Shown here piece after piece: positions 1 to 8,064 of a DNA stretch of 64,000 nt. Both the position numbers and the translations under genes were made by a program. Under the pieces are notes generated by a model. The model saw only the letters and a list, made by a program, of their open reading frames with translations, searched no databases and was not told where the DNA came from. The first letter of the stretch is position 1; each line of letters opens with the position of its first letter. This DNA is from Mycolicibacterium mucogenicum DSM 44124 (GTDB lineage Bacteria; Actinomycetota; Actinomycetes; Mycobacteriales; Mycobacteriaceae): positions 5,642,001 through 5,706,000 of the forward strand of contig NZ_CP062008.1 in the NCBI RefSeq assembly GCF_005670685.2. Direction: 5' to 3'.

Positions 1-420
1 GTCGAGGTCGGTGGCGGTGGCGGTGATGTTGAACGTCTGGGCGGTGGTGGGGCTGGTGCCGATACCCAACGCGGTCTTGGCGGCTTGGGTGACCTTGTCG
101 ATGTCGGCGACGATCTGTGCTTGTGCTCCTCCAAGTGCGTTGTAGCCGTTGACGATCTGTTCGGCTGGCGACAGCGGCTCGGGGGTCGGCTCCAGCATGC
201 CGGGTACCCGCTTCTGGGACCTGAGCACGGATGCGGCGGTGGCCACCGCACCGCCGCCTGCAAGGCCTCCGAGCCACTGCAGGCCGTTGATGAAGGTGTT
301 CGCGGTCGATGGGTCGATGAACTTGAGCACGGCGAGCAGCGCCACCAGGGCGATGCCCAGCTGACCGGCGGCGTAGATCGCGGCGCGGGTGTCGATCTTC
401 TCGGGACTGGCGAGTTTCAT
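1..420 (-). CDS. Holin-like membrane protein (partial, runs off the left edge)
   Basis: ATG at 420 opens a frame that stays open to base 1 (140 codons visible). The N-terminal part has two hydrophobic segments, about residues 13-34 and 42-66, separated by a short polar turn; the rest is hydrophilic with an Ala/Thr-rich tail. It follows the endolysin gene by six bases, the usual place for a mycobacteriophage holin, which permeabilises the inner membrane so that lysin reaches peptidoglycan. The holin role is inferred from position and topology; no sequence family is recognised with certainty. Confidence 0.7.
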   Translation of the reverse strand, partial: MKLASPEKIDTRAAIYAAGQLGIALVALLAVLKFIDPSTANTFINGLQWLGGLAGGGAVATAASVLRSQKRVPGMLEPTPEPLSPAEQIVNGYNALGGAQAQIVADIDKVTQAAKTALGIGTSPTTAQTFNITATATDLD

Positions 421-426
421 GGTTGG

Positions 427-2016
427 TCATGCACCTTTCTGATTGTCGAGGAATGCCTGCAGGACAGCAGGATTCGCGTTTTGGATGTCGGCGAGGATGC
501 TGTGTGCCGTGGTATCACCGGCCGCAGCGCGCAGGCCGAGGAACTGGACGACGCCGGGGTGCCCGCCGGCGCGGTCGATCAGCACGGCCCGGGCGTGGGC
601 GATGGTGGCCGTGTCGGTGAAGTTGCCGTTGCCGCTGGCGCACATGAGCAGCCGTGCGAGGGCGTCGGTGTCGGCGATTTTGGCGTCCTCTTCGACCACC
701 AGGCGGCTGTGGAGCATGGCGTCCATGAACTTGATGCGATCGATGAGCTTGACTTTCGGTTCGCCCGGAATCGCGTACGGGGAAAGGGATTCCACTTCGA
801 TGCCCCATGAGCCGAGCTGCTCGTCAGGATCCGGAGTTGTCGGGGCCGGAGGCTGACCCGCAGGCGGGGGTCCGACTTCAACGAAGATGCCCAGGGCCGC
901 GGCGAACGCGCTGGCGGTCAGGCCGTCGGCTGAGTTCATGTCGCATGTCGCCCACGGTGGTGCACCTTCGGGAAGGCCGCCGCCGTAGCCCTGGCCGTCG
1001 GTGTACTGGTGGGCGATCTTGCCCGGGTAGCCGGGGTTGTTGCCGTATCCGGCGACCACCAGGCGCACGCCGCCGGGCTTGTTCGGCCACAGGGCATCGA
1101 GGTCGCCGACGTTGCCGTAGCCGATCACGCGGCGGCGATCGCCGAGCCAGGTGGCGATGTCTTCGAAGGCGGCGTTGATGCCGGCGGACTGGTCGCCGCC
1201 GATCTGGCCGTTCCACGATTCGACGTCGAGCATGATCGCCATGCGCGGGTGTGGTTGCCCGACTTGCGATTTGAGTGTGGCGACGGCGTCTTGCCAGTTG
1301 GGCCGCCAGACGAAGTAGACGATGAAGAATGCGAGTCGGCCGTCATCGGCGGCGCGTTTGCACCAGGCATAGTTCTGGGCCCAGTTCTTGTCGCGGTAGG
1401 TGCCGTCGTTGGAGCGGATGCACAGCACGCGGTAGCCGGCCTGGGTGTAGGCGTCGGTGACCGGTGCCTGCCATTCGGAGACGTCGGCGTACAGGGTGTC
1501 GGGTGGTTCGATGACTGTCACAGGGGTTCCGTCCTCGGTGATCGGGCCGGGCAGGTAGGCCCAGGCGTTGGCGTAGGGGTGGTCGATGGGCCAGGCAGCA
1601 GGCGCGGTGACGAGGCCTTTGCTGCCGGCGGATTCGATGCGCATGCCGTCGAGCTCGCCCCACATGTGCGAGTTCGCACCACCGCCTGGACCGTGGTGGA
1701 ACGCGAGCTTGACGACCGCATCTCGGGGGATGTCTTGCGGCCGTGCGACGACCACGACGCCGAACGGGCCGACGCCACCGATGGGGATGGGGCCGTCCAT
1801 CGTGTCCGGCCGGTAGGACTCGGTGGTCGCGCCTTCGGATTCGCGGCCCCACTGGAAGTGGCCGGTGCTGATGCCGAGGGTGTCGTTCCATACGCCGGAG
1901 CAGTCGGTGCCGTCGTGGACGTCCTGGGTGAACATGCCGCCGTAGACGTAGGGATCGCCGAGTCGGGGCCGGATGAAGGCCTTCGCCGCTTCGACGTTGC
2001 TGCGGGTGATCGTCAT
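427..2016 (-). CDS. lysA: Endolysin (lysin A), modular peptidase + GH25-like lysozyme
   Basis: 529-residue peptidoglycan hydrolase. The N-terminal domain (about 1-165) looks like an NlpC/P60- or CHAP-type cysteine peptidase: Cys39 in a DCSG motif and a later His-rich stretch (FHHGPGG). The central domain (about 180-375) has GH25 lysozyme hallmarks, DVSEW near its start and MLDVESW as a likely acidic active-site strand. The C-terminal 120 residues probably bind the cell wall. The open frame extends to 2310, but the ATG at 2016 has a GGAG box 10 bases upstream and overlaps the preceding small gene in an ATGA junction, so I use it. It cleaves peptidoglycan at the end of the lytic cycle. Confidence 0.88.
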   Translation of the reverse strand: MTITRSNVEAAKAFIRPRLGDPYVYGGMFTQDVHDGTDCSGVWNDTLGISTGHFQWGRESEGATTESYRPDTMDGPIPIGGVGPFGVVVVARPQDIPRDAVVKLAFHHGPGGGANSHMWGELDGMRIESAGSKGLVTAPAAWPIDHPYANAWAYLPGPITEDGTPVTVIEPPDTLYADVSEWQAPVTDAYTQAGYRVLCIRSNDGTYRDKNWAQNYAWCKRAADDGRLAFFIVYFVWRPNWQDAVATLKSQVGQPHPRMAIMLDVESWNGQIGGDQSAGINAAFEDIATWLGDRRRVIGYGNVGDLDALWPNKPGGVRLVVAGYGNNPGYPGKIAHQYTDGQGYGGGLPEGAPPWATCDMNSADGLTASAFAAALGIFVEVGPPPAGQPPAPTTPDPDEQLGSWGIEVESLSPYAIPGEPKVKLIDRIKFMDAMLHSRLVVEEDAKIADTDALARLLMCASGNGNFTDTATIAHARAVLIDRAGGHPGVVQFLGLRAAAGDTTAHSILADIQNANPAVLQAFLDNQKGA

Positions 2017-2156
2017 TGCCGGAATCTCCATTTCACGGGGGACAGCAGGGGGTCTTGATGGGGGTCGGCACCGAACACCATCCAGATGCCGAATGAGCCG
2101 GCGAACAGGGCCAGGCCCGCGAGGATTCCGCCGGCGATGGCGGCGAGCTGCCTCAC
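2013..2156 (-). CDS. Small single-span membrane protein in the lysis region
   Basis: 47-residue frame starting at GTG 2156. It overlaps the upstream gene as GTGA and the endolysin start as ATGA, so it is coupled on both sides. One hydrophobic helix spans about residues 5-28 and is followed by a short basic tail. Position and topology suggest a second holin or lysis accessory protein, but nothing in the sequence proves it. Confidence 0.65.
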   Translation of the reverse strand: MRQLAAIAGGILAGLALFAGSFGIWMVFGADPHQDPLLSPVKWRFRQ

Positions 2157-2380
2157 AGCGCGACGTCCTCCCACGCCGGCGTCGGCAGTCGCCGTTGCAG
2201 CGAGACGTCCTGGACGTTGCCGTCGCCGAGCAGCACAGAGATCCGATCGCGGACGGCGTCTTCGGTGGTGTTCGACAGTTCCAGCGCTTTCGAATTGAGT
2301 TGCACCGCACCGGAATCGACCGTCTGACGCTCGGTGTACGTCAGCAGGTAGAGGTACCCGTCGGGCGTAGGGGCGGTCAT
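2153..2380 (-). CDS. Small phage protein upstream of the lysis genes
   Basis: 75 residues from ATG 2380, which overlaps the preceding stop by one base (TGATG), to a stop that overlaps the next GTG. Soluble and acidic, with no recognised family. The longer frame that extends to 2878 is antisense noise over the previous gene. Likely a tail or lysis-module accessory protein by position. Confidence 0.65.
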   Translation of the reverse strand: MTAPTPDGYLYLLTYTERQTVDSGAVQLNSKALELSNTTEDAVRDRISVLLGDGNVQDVSLQRRLPTPAWEDVAL

Positions 2381-3378
2381 CAGGCGGCCACCAGGTTGAT
2401 GCCGACCTCGCCGTGCTTCATCGACGGGCCCGTGTTGAAGGTGACCGACGCGGCGCCGGCGGCTTCCAGGACCACGTTGTTCTTGGCGCGCGAGTCCATG
2501 TCGCGGACGATCTGGTCGATTGCCTCGTACGGGCTGAAGCCGATGCCGGCGAACAGTGGCACGTTGCCGGCGGCCGATACGACGGCCAGGGCGGTGAGGT
2601 TCGACGAGCCGCCGCTGGTGTTCGAGGCCGCCCCGTTCACGCCCGAAACCCCGGCGTACAGCATGGGTTTCATGTTCTGGATGAACTTGTTGGTGCCGGT
2701 CTTGGTGACGTTGGTGGTAATGGTGTGCAAGCCGGTCGCGGGGTTGGCGACGCCGAAGAAATGCACGCTGCCGGTCTCCTGGCCGCCGACGTCGCAGTTC
2801 GCCGACGCCAGTCGAGTCAGGGCACCGGACTTGTCGGAGGTGACGGTGAATGCGGTGTAGTTCTCCCACTTCGCCCACTCCGCGGCGTTGTTCGACAGGA
2901 ACAGCGGCACGATGAGGTACCGGTTCAGATCGGTCGTGACGTTGATGGTCGTGTTGATGCTGTTGACGTTGGAGCCGTAGCCGCGGGCCCCGTAGGCGAC
3001 CAGGCGAATGCCGGTCGCCGCGGCCACCGAATCAGAGGAGAATTCGAATCCGGTGATGGCGAAGGTCACCGCCGCGGCGGTGCCGGCGATCGCGGAGATG
3101 AAGTCGCCCTCGTTGAGCACACCGAGCTGCACGTCGATCGATGTGTTCGCCGCCAGACTCAGTCCGCTGCGGATCCGGTTCGCGCCGCCCGCGGAGCCGC
3201 CCGACTTCACGATCGACAGGGAGACAGTGACCGGCGATGCGGTGGTGTTCGTCAGCGTCGCGGTGGACACTTTGAGCGCCTTACCCACGGCGGCCGTGTA
3301 GAACGTCGTCTCGGCCGTCGACAGTTGGCCCTGCAGGGTGACCGGGGTGATAGCTGTCGCGGTCTTGATGTTCGCCAT
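2380..3378 (-). CDS. Tail-tip or receptor-binding-like structural protein
   Basis: 332 residues, rich in Thr, Ser, Ala and Asn with alternating hydrophobic residues, a beta-rich composition typical of tail fibre or adhesin proteins. It lies between the glycoside-hydrolase tail protein and the lysis genes and has no signal peptide or obvious catalytic motif. No family is recognised; function as a virion surface or host-binding protein is inferred from position and composition. Confidence 0.7.
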   Translation of the reverse strand: MANIKTATAITPVTLQGQLSTAETTFYTAAVGKALKVSTATLTNTTASPVTVSLSIVKSGGSAGGANRIRSGLSLAANTSIDVQLGVLNEGDFISAIAGTAAAVTFAITGFEFSSDSVAAATGIRLVAYGARGYGSNVNSINTTINVTTDLNRYLIVPLFLSNNAAEWAKWENYTAFTVTSDKSGALTRLASANCDVGGQETGSVHFFGVANPATGLHTITTNVTKTGTNKFIQNMKPMLYAGVSGVNGAASNTSGGSSNLTALAVVSAAGNVPLFAGIGFSPYEAIDQIVRDMDSRAKNNVVLEAAGAASVTFNTGPSMKHGEVGINLVAA

Positions 3379-3421
3379 GAAATTCCTTGTCTATGAGCTG
3401 GTTTCGGGTAGGACGGATTGA

Positions 3422-3441
3422 CCGCACCCCGGTAGGTGCGG
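3422..3441 (-). other. Short stem-loop in the 80-base gap between tail genes
   Basis: Perfect 7-base inverted repeat (CCGCACC/GGTGCGG, 6-base loop) in one of the few intergenic gaps of the structural block. No U-tract follows on either strand, so an RNA processing or pausing signal is more likely than a complete terminator. Confidence 0.35.
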
Positions 3442-3459
3442 CCGAGCGGTTGGATCGAT

Positions 3460-5412
3460 TTAGAGGGCGGTTTCCCAGACGCCGGTGGCGATGACGTCGG
3501 CCCATTCGCGGTCGTGAACGATGGCGAGTTGCCAGGCATCGATGGGGGCCTGCACGGGTGCGACGTCCTGGCCGCGCCAGTCGCCGGCGATCGCCACCGC
3601 GGGGAACGCCACGCCGCCGACGCGGCGGTGGTGCCATCCGATCCCGGCGCGGGTGTTCGCCCCGCCGGGGAACAGGCCGTCGGTGTCCGACCAGGTGAGC
3701 ACGTCGGTGAGCTCGCCGCCGGCGGCGCGGTGGGTGATCGTGTAGGCGTTGCCGTCAGCGGTGCACCACAGGTCGTCGCCGGGGTTCAACGCCGGGTAGT
3801 TGCGGGCGTCGCGGAATCGGATCGATCCGTTGATGCTCATGACCAGCTGCACGGAGTCTGTGCCACCCCAGTCCGCGTAGGCGGCGACCCAGGTGGTGCC
3901 GTCGACGCTCATGCGCACCAGGGCCAGCGCCGACGTGCCGCCGTAGCCCTTGGCTGCCTCGCCGATGGTGATGCGCGAGGAATGATCGGACGAGGCTTGA
4001 TCGGCGGCGTACGGTGCCACCGTCCAGTACTCGCCGTCGGTGGTGGGCGCGTTGGGCTTGGCGATATTGGCGGTGACATTGAAGCCGAGGCCGATCTGCA
4101 GGAACATCGACGGAACCGAGGGCGACCCGGTGAACAGGTAGCGATTGAATTCCTGTCGCCCTGGCGGGGCGTCGGTGGTGATCAGAATCGTTGCCGACGC
4201 CGCTGATTCGTTGCCGGCCTTGTCCACTGCGGTCACGTAGAAACCCTGTTGAGTGCCCGGCCGCAGGTCGGTGAGCACCGCGGTACAGTCCAGCGCTTCG
4301 GCCAGCTTCACCCCGGTGTCGGTGTAGATCCGGTAGTTGGTCACGCCGACGTTGTCCGAGGCCGGCGCCCAGGTGATGCGTGCCGACGTCGATGTGACGT
4401 CGCCGGCCGCCAGGCCCGTGGGCGACGTCGGCGGGGTCGTGTCGGCGTTCAGTGATGCGACGTATTCGTAGTAGGGCGACTTGCGCTGCCACTTGTAGTC
4501 GACGACGCCGTACCCGTTGTTGGGGTTCGATAGGTCGGTGCCGACGTTGCGGTAGCTGTACAGGAACGCCGGCCCAATCCATGGCCGGGCCTGGATCATG
4601 TCGACCTGCAGTTTCAGCCAGTCCCGCGCCTTCACCAGACCCATCGTCTGACCGAAGCCGAACTCAGTCAGCCAGATTTGCTTTGCTCCATCGCCTTTGG
4701 CGACCATGAGGTCCCGAACGGCCTGCACCCGGGCGTAGTCAATCTGAGTGGCGGTGGGCATCTCTTTGGTCCAGTCGTCGGCCATCGAGTACCAGTGGAT
4801 ACCGATGGCGTCGCAGTAGTTCTGCCCACCGAGACCGTAAAACGCCGTGTACCAGTCGATGTGGTTGACCAGATCGAAATGCAAAAAGAAGAAAACCCCC
4901 GCCTGACCAGAGTAGGTGGCGCCCGGGGTGGTGCCGCCGCTGATGACCGTCGCGGACGAATGCTGCGACTTGATCCCGTCGTAGGCGGGTTTGAGGTACT
5001 CGAGGTACGCCGCCGCGGTGGTGGGCGTGAAGAACATCGACCAGTTCTGTTCGTTCCAAATCTCGTAAGCATCAACAAGATTCGACCCAGATGGGCCGTA
5101 GCGGCGGGCCAGTTCGGCGCAGAACTCACCGAAGTTCGCCGGGGTGCCGTCGCCGCCGCCCTTGGTCGACCCGGCGGGCAACACGTTCAGCAGGGGCTTG
5201 ATGCCGTACTGGGCGCACAGGGTAACGGCGCGGTCCAGGTAAGTGAAGTCATACTGGCCGCGGGTCTTCTCGATCAGATTCCACGGCGCGCCGAACCGCA
5301 CTCGCCTGCCGCCGATATCCTTGATGCCCTGCAGCAGCTTACGGATATCAGCTTCGCCCATAATGCTGTTACCCCAGGCGATTTCGGCCTGGGAGAAGCC
5401 GAGATCGATCAC
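3460..5412 (-). CDS. Tail protein with glycoside hydrolase (clan GH-A), Fn3 and lectin-like domains
   Basis: 650 residues from GTG 5412 (an in-frame stop lies just upstream). Residues 1-325 form a TIM-barrel glycosidase of the clan GH-A/GH39 type: general acid in the IWNEQNW motif (Asn120-Glu121) and candidate nucleophile Glu250 in IWLTEFGFG. Residues about 330-415 are a fibronectin type III domain, and the remainder resembles a carbohydrate-binding beta-sandwich. In a mycobacterial phage the likely substrate is an envelope polysaccharide such as arabinogalactan, arabinomannan or glucan; the substrate is inference. It probably sits at the tail tip and opens the outer glycan during adsorption. 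Confidence 0.82.
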   Translation of the reverse strand: MIDLGFSQAEIAWGNSIMGEADIRKLLQGIKDIGGRRVRFGAPWNLIEKTRGQYDFTYLDRAVTLCAQYGIKPLLNVLPAGSTKGGGDGTPANFGEFCAELARRYGPSGSNLVDAYEIWNEQNWSMFFTPTTAAAYLEYLKPAYDGIKSQHSSATVISGGTTPGATYSGQAGVFFFLHFDLVNHIDWYTAFYGLGGQNYCDAIGIHWYSMADDWTKEMPTATQIDYARVQAVRDLMVAKGDGAKQIWLTEFGFGQTMGLVKARDWLKLQVDMIQARPWIGPAFLYSYRNVGTDLSNPNNGYGVVDYKWQRKSPYYEYVASLNADTTPPTSPTGLAAGDVTSTSARITWAPASDNVGVTNYRIYTDTGVKLAEALDCTAVLTDLRPGTQQGFYVTAVDKAGNESAASATILITTDAPPGRQEFNRYLFTGSPSVPSMFLQIGLGFNVTANIAKPNAPTTDGEYWTVAPYAADQASSDHSSRITIGEAAKGYGGTSALALVRMSVDGTTWVAAYADWGGTDSVQLVMSINGSIRFRDARNYPALNPGDDLWCTADGNAYTITHRAAGGELTDVLTWSDTDGLFPGGANTRAGIGWHHRRVGGVAFPAVAIAGDWRGQDVAPVQAPIDAWQLAIVHDREWADVIATGVWETAL

Positions 5413-5418
5413 GACACA

Positions 5419-6645
5419 TCACCGGTCATAGAACGTGACCTTCCTGATTCCGGGACCCCAGTAGCCGTCGTCGGGTCGATTCATGACGTTGGAGACGACA
5501 CCGACGTTGCGCTTGCTGGATCCGTGAGTGACGACGTTTCCCGAGTCCGTCCAGTCCAGTCCCATCGGCTGACCATTGCGCAGCACGTGGAACGTGTTGG
5601 TCGCGGGCTCGTACCAGATGTCGAAAGTGTTGAGGTTTTGCAGCTGGGAGGCGACGAAGTCGACTTTCTTGCGGGGCACAGCCACGGTCGGAGATGACCC
5701 GGTCAGCAACCGCACCGAGTCACCATTGAATCCCGAATACACTTCCACCGCTGCGTAATTCGACATCGACGTGTCGCCGCAAATCCACGCCCGGCAGGAG
5801 CCTTTCATCTTCCCGTCCAGGGTGATCTGGATCCCGTGCTTGTCGGTGCCTGGCTTGCGCGCGGTCGACGGGGTCCCGCAGTAGGCAGCCATCAGCGCCG
5901 GCGTCTGGATGTACGGGCCACGGGTCGACACCGCGAGGCTGCCGGTGATCGCCGTCCACCCCGTCACGCCGACGATGCTGAAATCGTCGGTCTGCGACGG
6001 CCCGGTCGGGTTGTTCTGCAACGCGTTCATCTGGGCTTGTAGGCCGGCGACCTGACCGAACAACAGCTCAAGCACATGCGCCGGCACCGACGCGACCTGA
6101 CCAAGGATCGCGAGCGGGATCGCGGCGAGCTCCAGGCCCTGCGTGATGCTGCCCAACAAGCCGGTCGAGAGTGCGTCGACGATCTTCTGCAGGATGTTGC
6201 GCGCCCAGGTCCCCAGGTCGTTGAGGTCGCCATCTTCGATGCCGGTGATGACCTCGACCAGATCACCGAGCAGCGGCACCTTTTCGAGCGCCATGATGAC
6301 GCCAGTGACCTTGATCGTGTTGGTTTCGCCATCGATGAGCGTGGCCGGGTCGACGCCGAGCAGCCGGCCGGCGATCGCCGCGATGATCAGCAGCGGTAGT
6401 GAGGCACCGGGAATGTCGGGCAGGCCACCGAACACCGCGGCGAGTGGCCCGTCGGGAGAGGTGAACACCGATACCCCGGACCCCCGGGTGCCGATGAACT
6501 TCTCTTTGAACATGTCCTTGACGGCGTCCTCGTCGAGGCTGCGCAGATCCGCAGCAGAGGTGGCCGAGTGGCCGACCGCCGACAGGATGGCGGGCCAGCC
6601 GCCGGCGTTGACGCCGTCAGCGCCGTTGGCGATGACGCCGGCCAC
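5419..6645 (-). CDS. Minor tail protein
   Basis: 408 residues. GTG 6645 overlaps the previous stop by one base (TAGTG). The N-terminal 200 residues contain hydrophobic helices and a helical stretch ending in QVAGLQAQMNALQ, a likely trimerising segment. The C-terminal 180 residues form a beta-rich domain (WTAITGSLAV through NPATNTFHVLRNG-like strands) as in other mycobacteriophage minor tail proteins with jelly-roll or lectin-like ends. A similar strand pattern with LSWTDSMG occurs in the gene at 7048-8016. Confidence 0.75.
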   Translation of the reverse strand: MAGVIANGADGVNAGGWPAILSAVGHSATSAADLRSLDEDAVKDMFKEKFIGTRGSGVSVFTSPDGPLAAVFGGLPDIPGASLPLLIIAAIAGRLLGVDPATLIDGETNTIKVTGVIMALEKVPLLGDLVEVITGIEDGDLNDLGTWARNILQKIVDALSTGLLGSITQGLELAAIPLAILGQVASVPAHVLELLFGQVAGLQAQMNALQNNPTGPSQTDDFSIVGVTGWTAITGSLAVSTRGPYIQTPALMAAYCGTPSTARKPGTDKHGIQITLDGKMKGSCRAWICGDTSMSNYAAVEVYSGFNGDSVRLLTGSSPTVAVPRKKVDFVASQLQNLNTFDIWYEPATNTFHVLRNGQPMGLDWTDSGNVVTHGSSKRNVGVVSNVMNRPDDGYWGPGIRKVTFYDR

Positions 6646-7058
6646 TACTCGGGGTCCTCGAGGTCGGCTGGGGTGACAGCACTCACGTGGTCGGCCACCG
6701 TGTCAATGCTGGCCTGGGCTATCGGGCGAAGCCGTGCAGCCTCCTCGGCCATCTTCTCCGGGGTATCAGCGGCTTCGATGCGATCGGCGAGCTCGGACAG
6801 GTCAGCGTTGCCGCTGCCCCGCAGGAACCGCAGGCCGGCCTCCCTGTCGATCTTCACCGGCTCCTGTGCAGCGTGCGCGCCCATCATCGCCGGCCCCTGC
6901 CGTTCGAGCTGCAGGGTGGCCAGTTCCGGGTGGATGCGCACGCCCAGGCCGTGCAGCTTGTCCGCGATCGGCGCCCGGGCCGGCGGCGGCAGAAACCACA
7001 GCGCCTTCGCCAGGGCGCGGACTTCGAAAACTCGTGTGGTGCTGGTGTTAGACGCCAT
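6645..7058 (-). CDS. Small helical protein among minor tail genes
   Basis: 137 residues, mostly alpha-helical and acidic at the C terminus, no cysteines, no membrane segment. It overlaps both neighbours by 1-11 bases. The early motif WFLPPPARAP and the segment around IDREAGLRFLRGSGN are distinctive but not assigned to a family. Probably a tail accessory or chaperone-like protein. Confidence 0.7.
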   Translation of the reverse strand: MASNTSTTRVFEVRALAKALWFLPPPARAPIADKLHGLGVRIHPELATLQLERQGPAMMGAHAAQEPVKIDREAGLRFLRGSGNADLSELADRIEAADTPEKMAEEAARLRPIAQASIDTVADHVSAVTPADLEDPE

Positions 7059-8016
7059 CGAGGGCCTGCCATCCTGTGACCTGCACGCCGGGCCCGAACG
7101 GGGTCAGCGACGCCATGAACGACATGCCCAGGTACCGGTAGCCGGGGCCGTGCGGGACGATGCCCATGCTGTCGGTCCACGACAGCAGCGGCGTGGTGTC
7201 GGTGCCCTGGTAGATGAACACGTTCTTGGTGAGGTCGTCGTAGGCGACGGTGTAGTCCTCGTTGTTGTGCACGTTGTGCGTCAGCGCCGGGACTCGATCG
7301 GTGAACGCGGTCGGCGAGTTGCCTGTTCCGATGCGCAGGCTGTTGGTGCCGTTGCTCGATTCGAATTGAACGCCAAGGAAACTGGTGAGCCGCTGATCGG
7401 CGCACAGGATGATGGTGGTCTTCGCCTTGACCACGATCGGCGACGGATCGATGACCGTGACGTGCACACGGGCGCTGTCGCCGTTGAGCGGCGTGTCCCA
7501 CCGGATCGCCGATTGGGAGAACAGCGCGTCGAAGTTCGGGCCGACCGAATGCGGCAGGCCGTAAGCGCTGTTGTCGTGCACCCGAGCCCGACCGGAAACG
7601 GCCTTCCAGTTCGATCGCAGCCCCAACGTGGGGAACGTGTCGACGAACCGCAGCGCCTGATTGGAGATGACGGTGGCCGGCGCCGAGGTGAGCGGCGCTT
7701 CCATCCGGACAACCTTGCCGTACCGGATTTTGTAGACGTCGCCATCGACGGTGTTCAGGAAGATTTCGAAATTGCAGCCACCCCCGATCGGGTCGACGTC
7801 GGCGGCTGGTGCCTTGAACGAGATCACTTGGGGTGTCACGGTTCCGGTGACGGTCAGCAGTTCACCGCCACTGGTGTCGCTGAACACGCAGGTGACGGTG
7901 GCATCGGCCGGCCAGGGCCGTCCGGGTTTGGCGACCAGGTAGGGCCGCTCGGACGGGTTGGGGTTCCACGTGGCGCCGCGGGAAAGCTGCACCACGGACA
8001 TGCGGGGTTCAAACAC
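7048..8016 (-). CDS. Minor tail protein with LamG/jelly-roll-like C terminus
   Basis: About 322 residues. Three starts are possible: GTG 8025, GTG 8016 and ATG 8001. I use GTG 8016 because an AAAGG sequence lies eight bases upstream. The N-terminal 110 residues look like a BppU-type beta domain; residues about 125-320 form a concanavalin-like beta-sandwich (FVDTFPTLG, DYTVAYDDL, LSWTDSMG). The role is probably adsorption or baseplate structure, inferred from position between other minor tail genes. Confidence 0.75.
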   Translation of the reverse strand: MFEPRMSVVQLSRGATWNPNPSERPYLVAKPGRPWPADATVTCVFSDTSGGELLTVTGTVTPQVISFKAPAADVDPIGGGCNFEIFLNTVDGDVYKIRYGKVVRMEAPLTSAPATVISNQALRFVDTFPTLGLRSNWKAVSGRARVHDNSAYGLPHSVGPNFDALFSQSAIRWDTPLNGDSARVHVTVIDPSPIVVKAKTTIILCADQRLTSFLGVQFESSNGTNSLRIGTGNSPTAFTDRVPALTHNVHNNEDYTVAYDDLTKNVFIYQGTDTTPLLSWTDSMGIVPHGPGYRYLGMSFMASLTPFGPGVQVTGWQALDGV

Positions 8017-8064
8017 ACTCCGCACCTTTCGCTGGTAGGTGAATGATGTTGTGTTGCATGGCAG

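Noticed and set aside
2017..2310. Longer N terminus for the endolysin
   Set aside because: Overlaps two coupled small genes; ATG 2016 has a good ribosome binding site and starts the recognisable peptidase domain.
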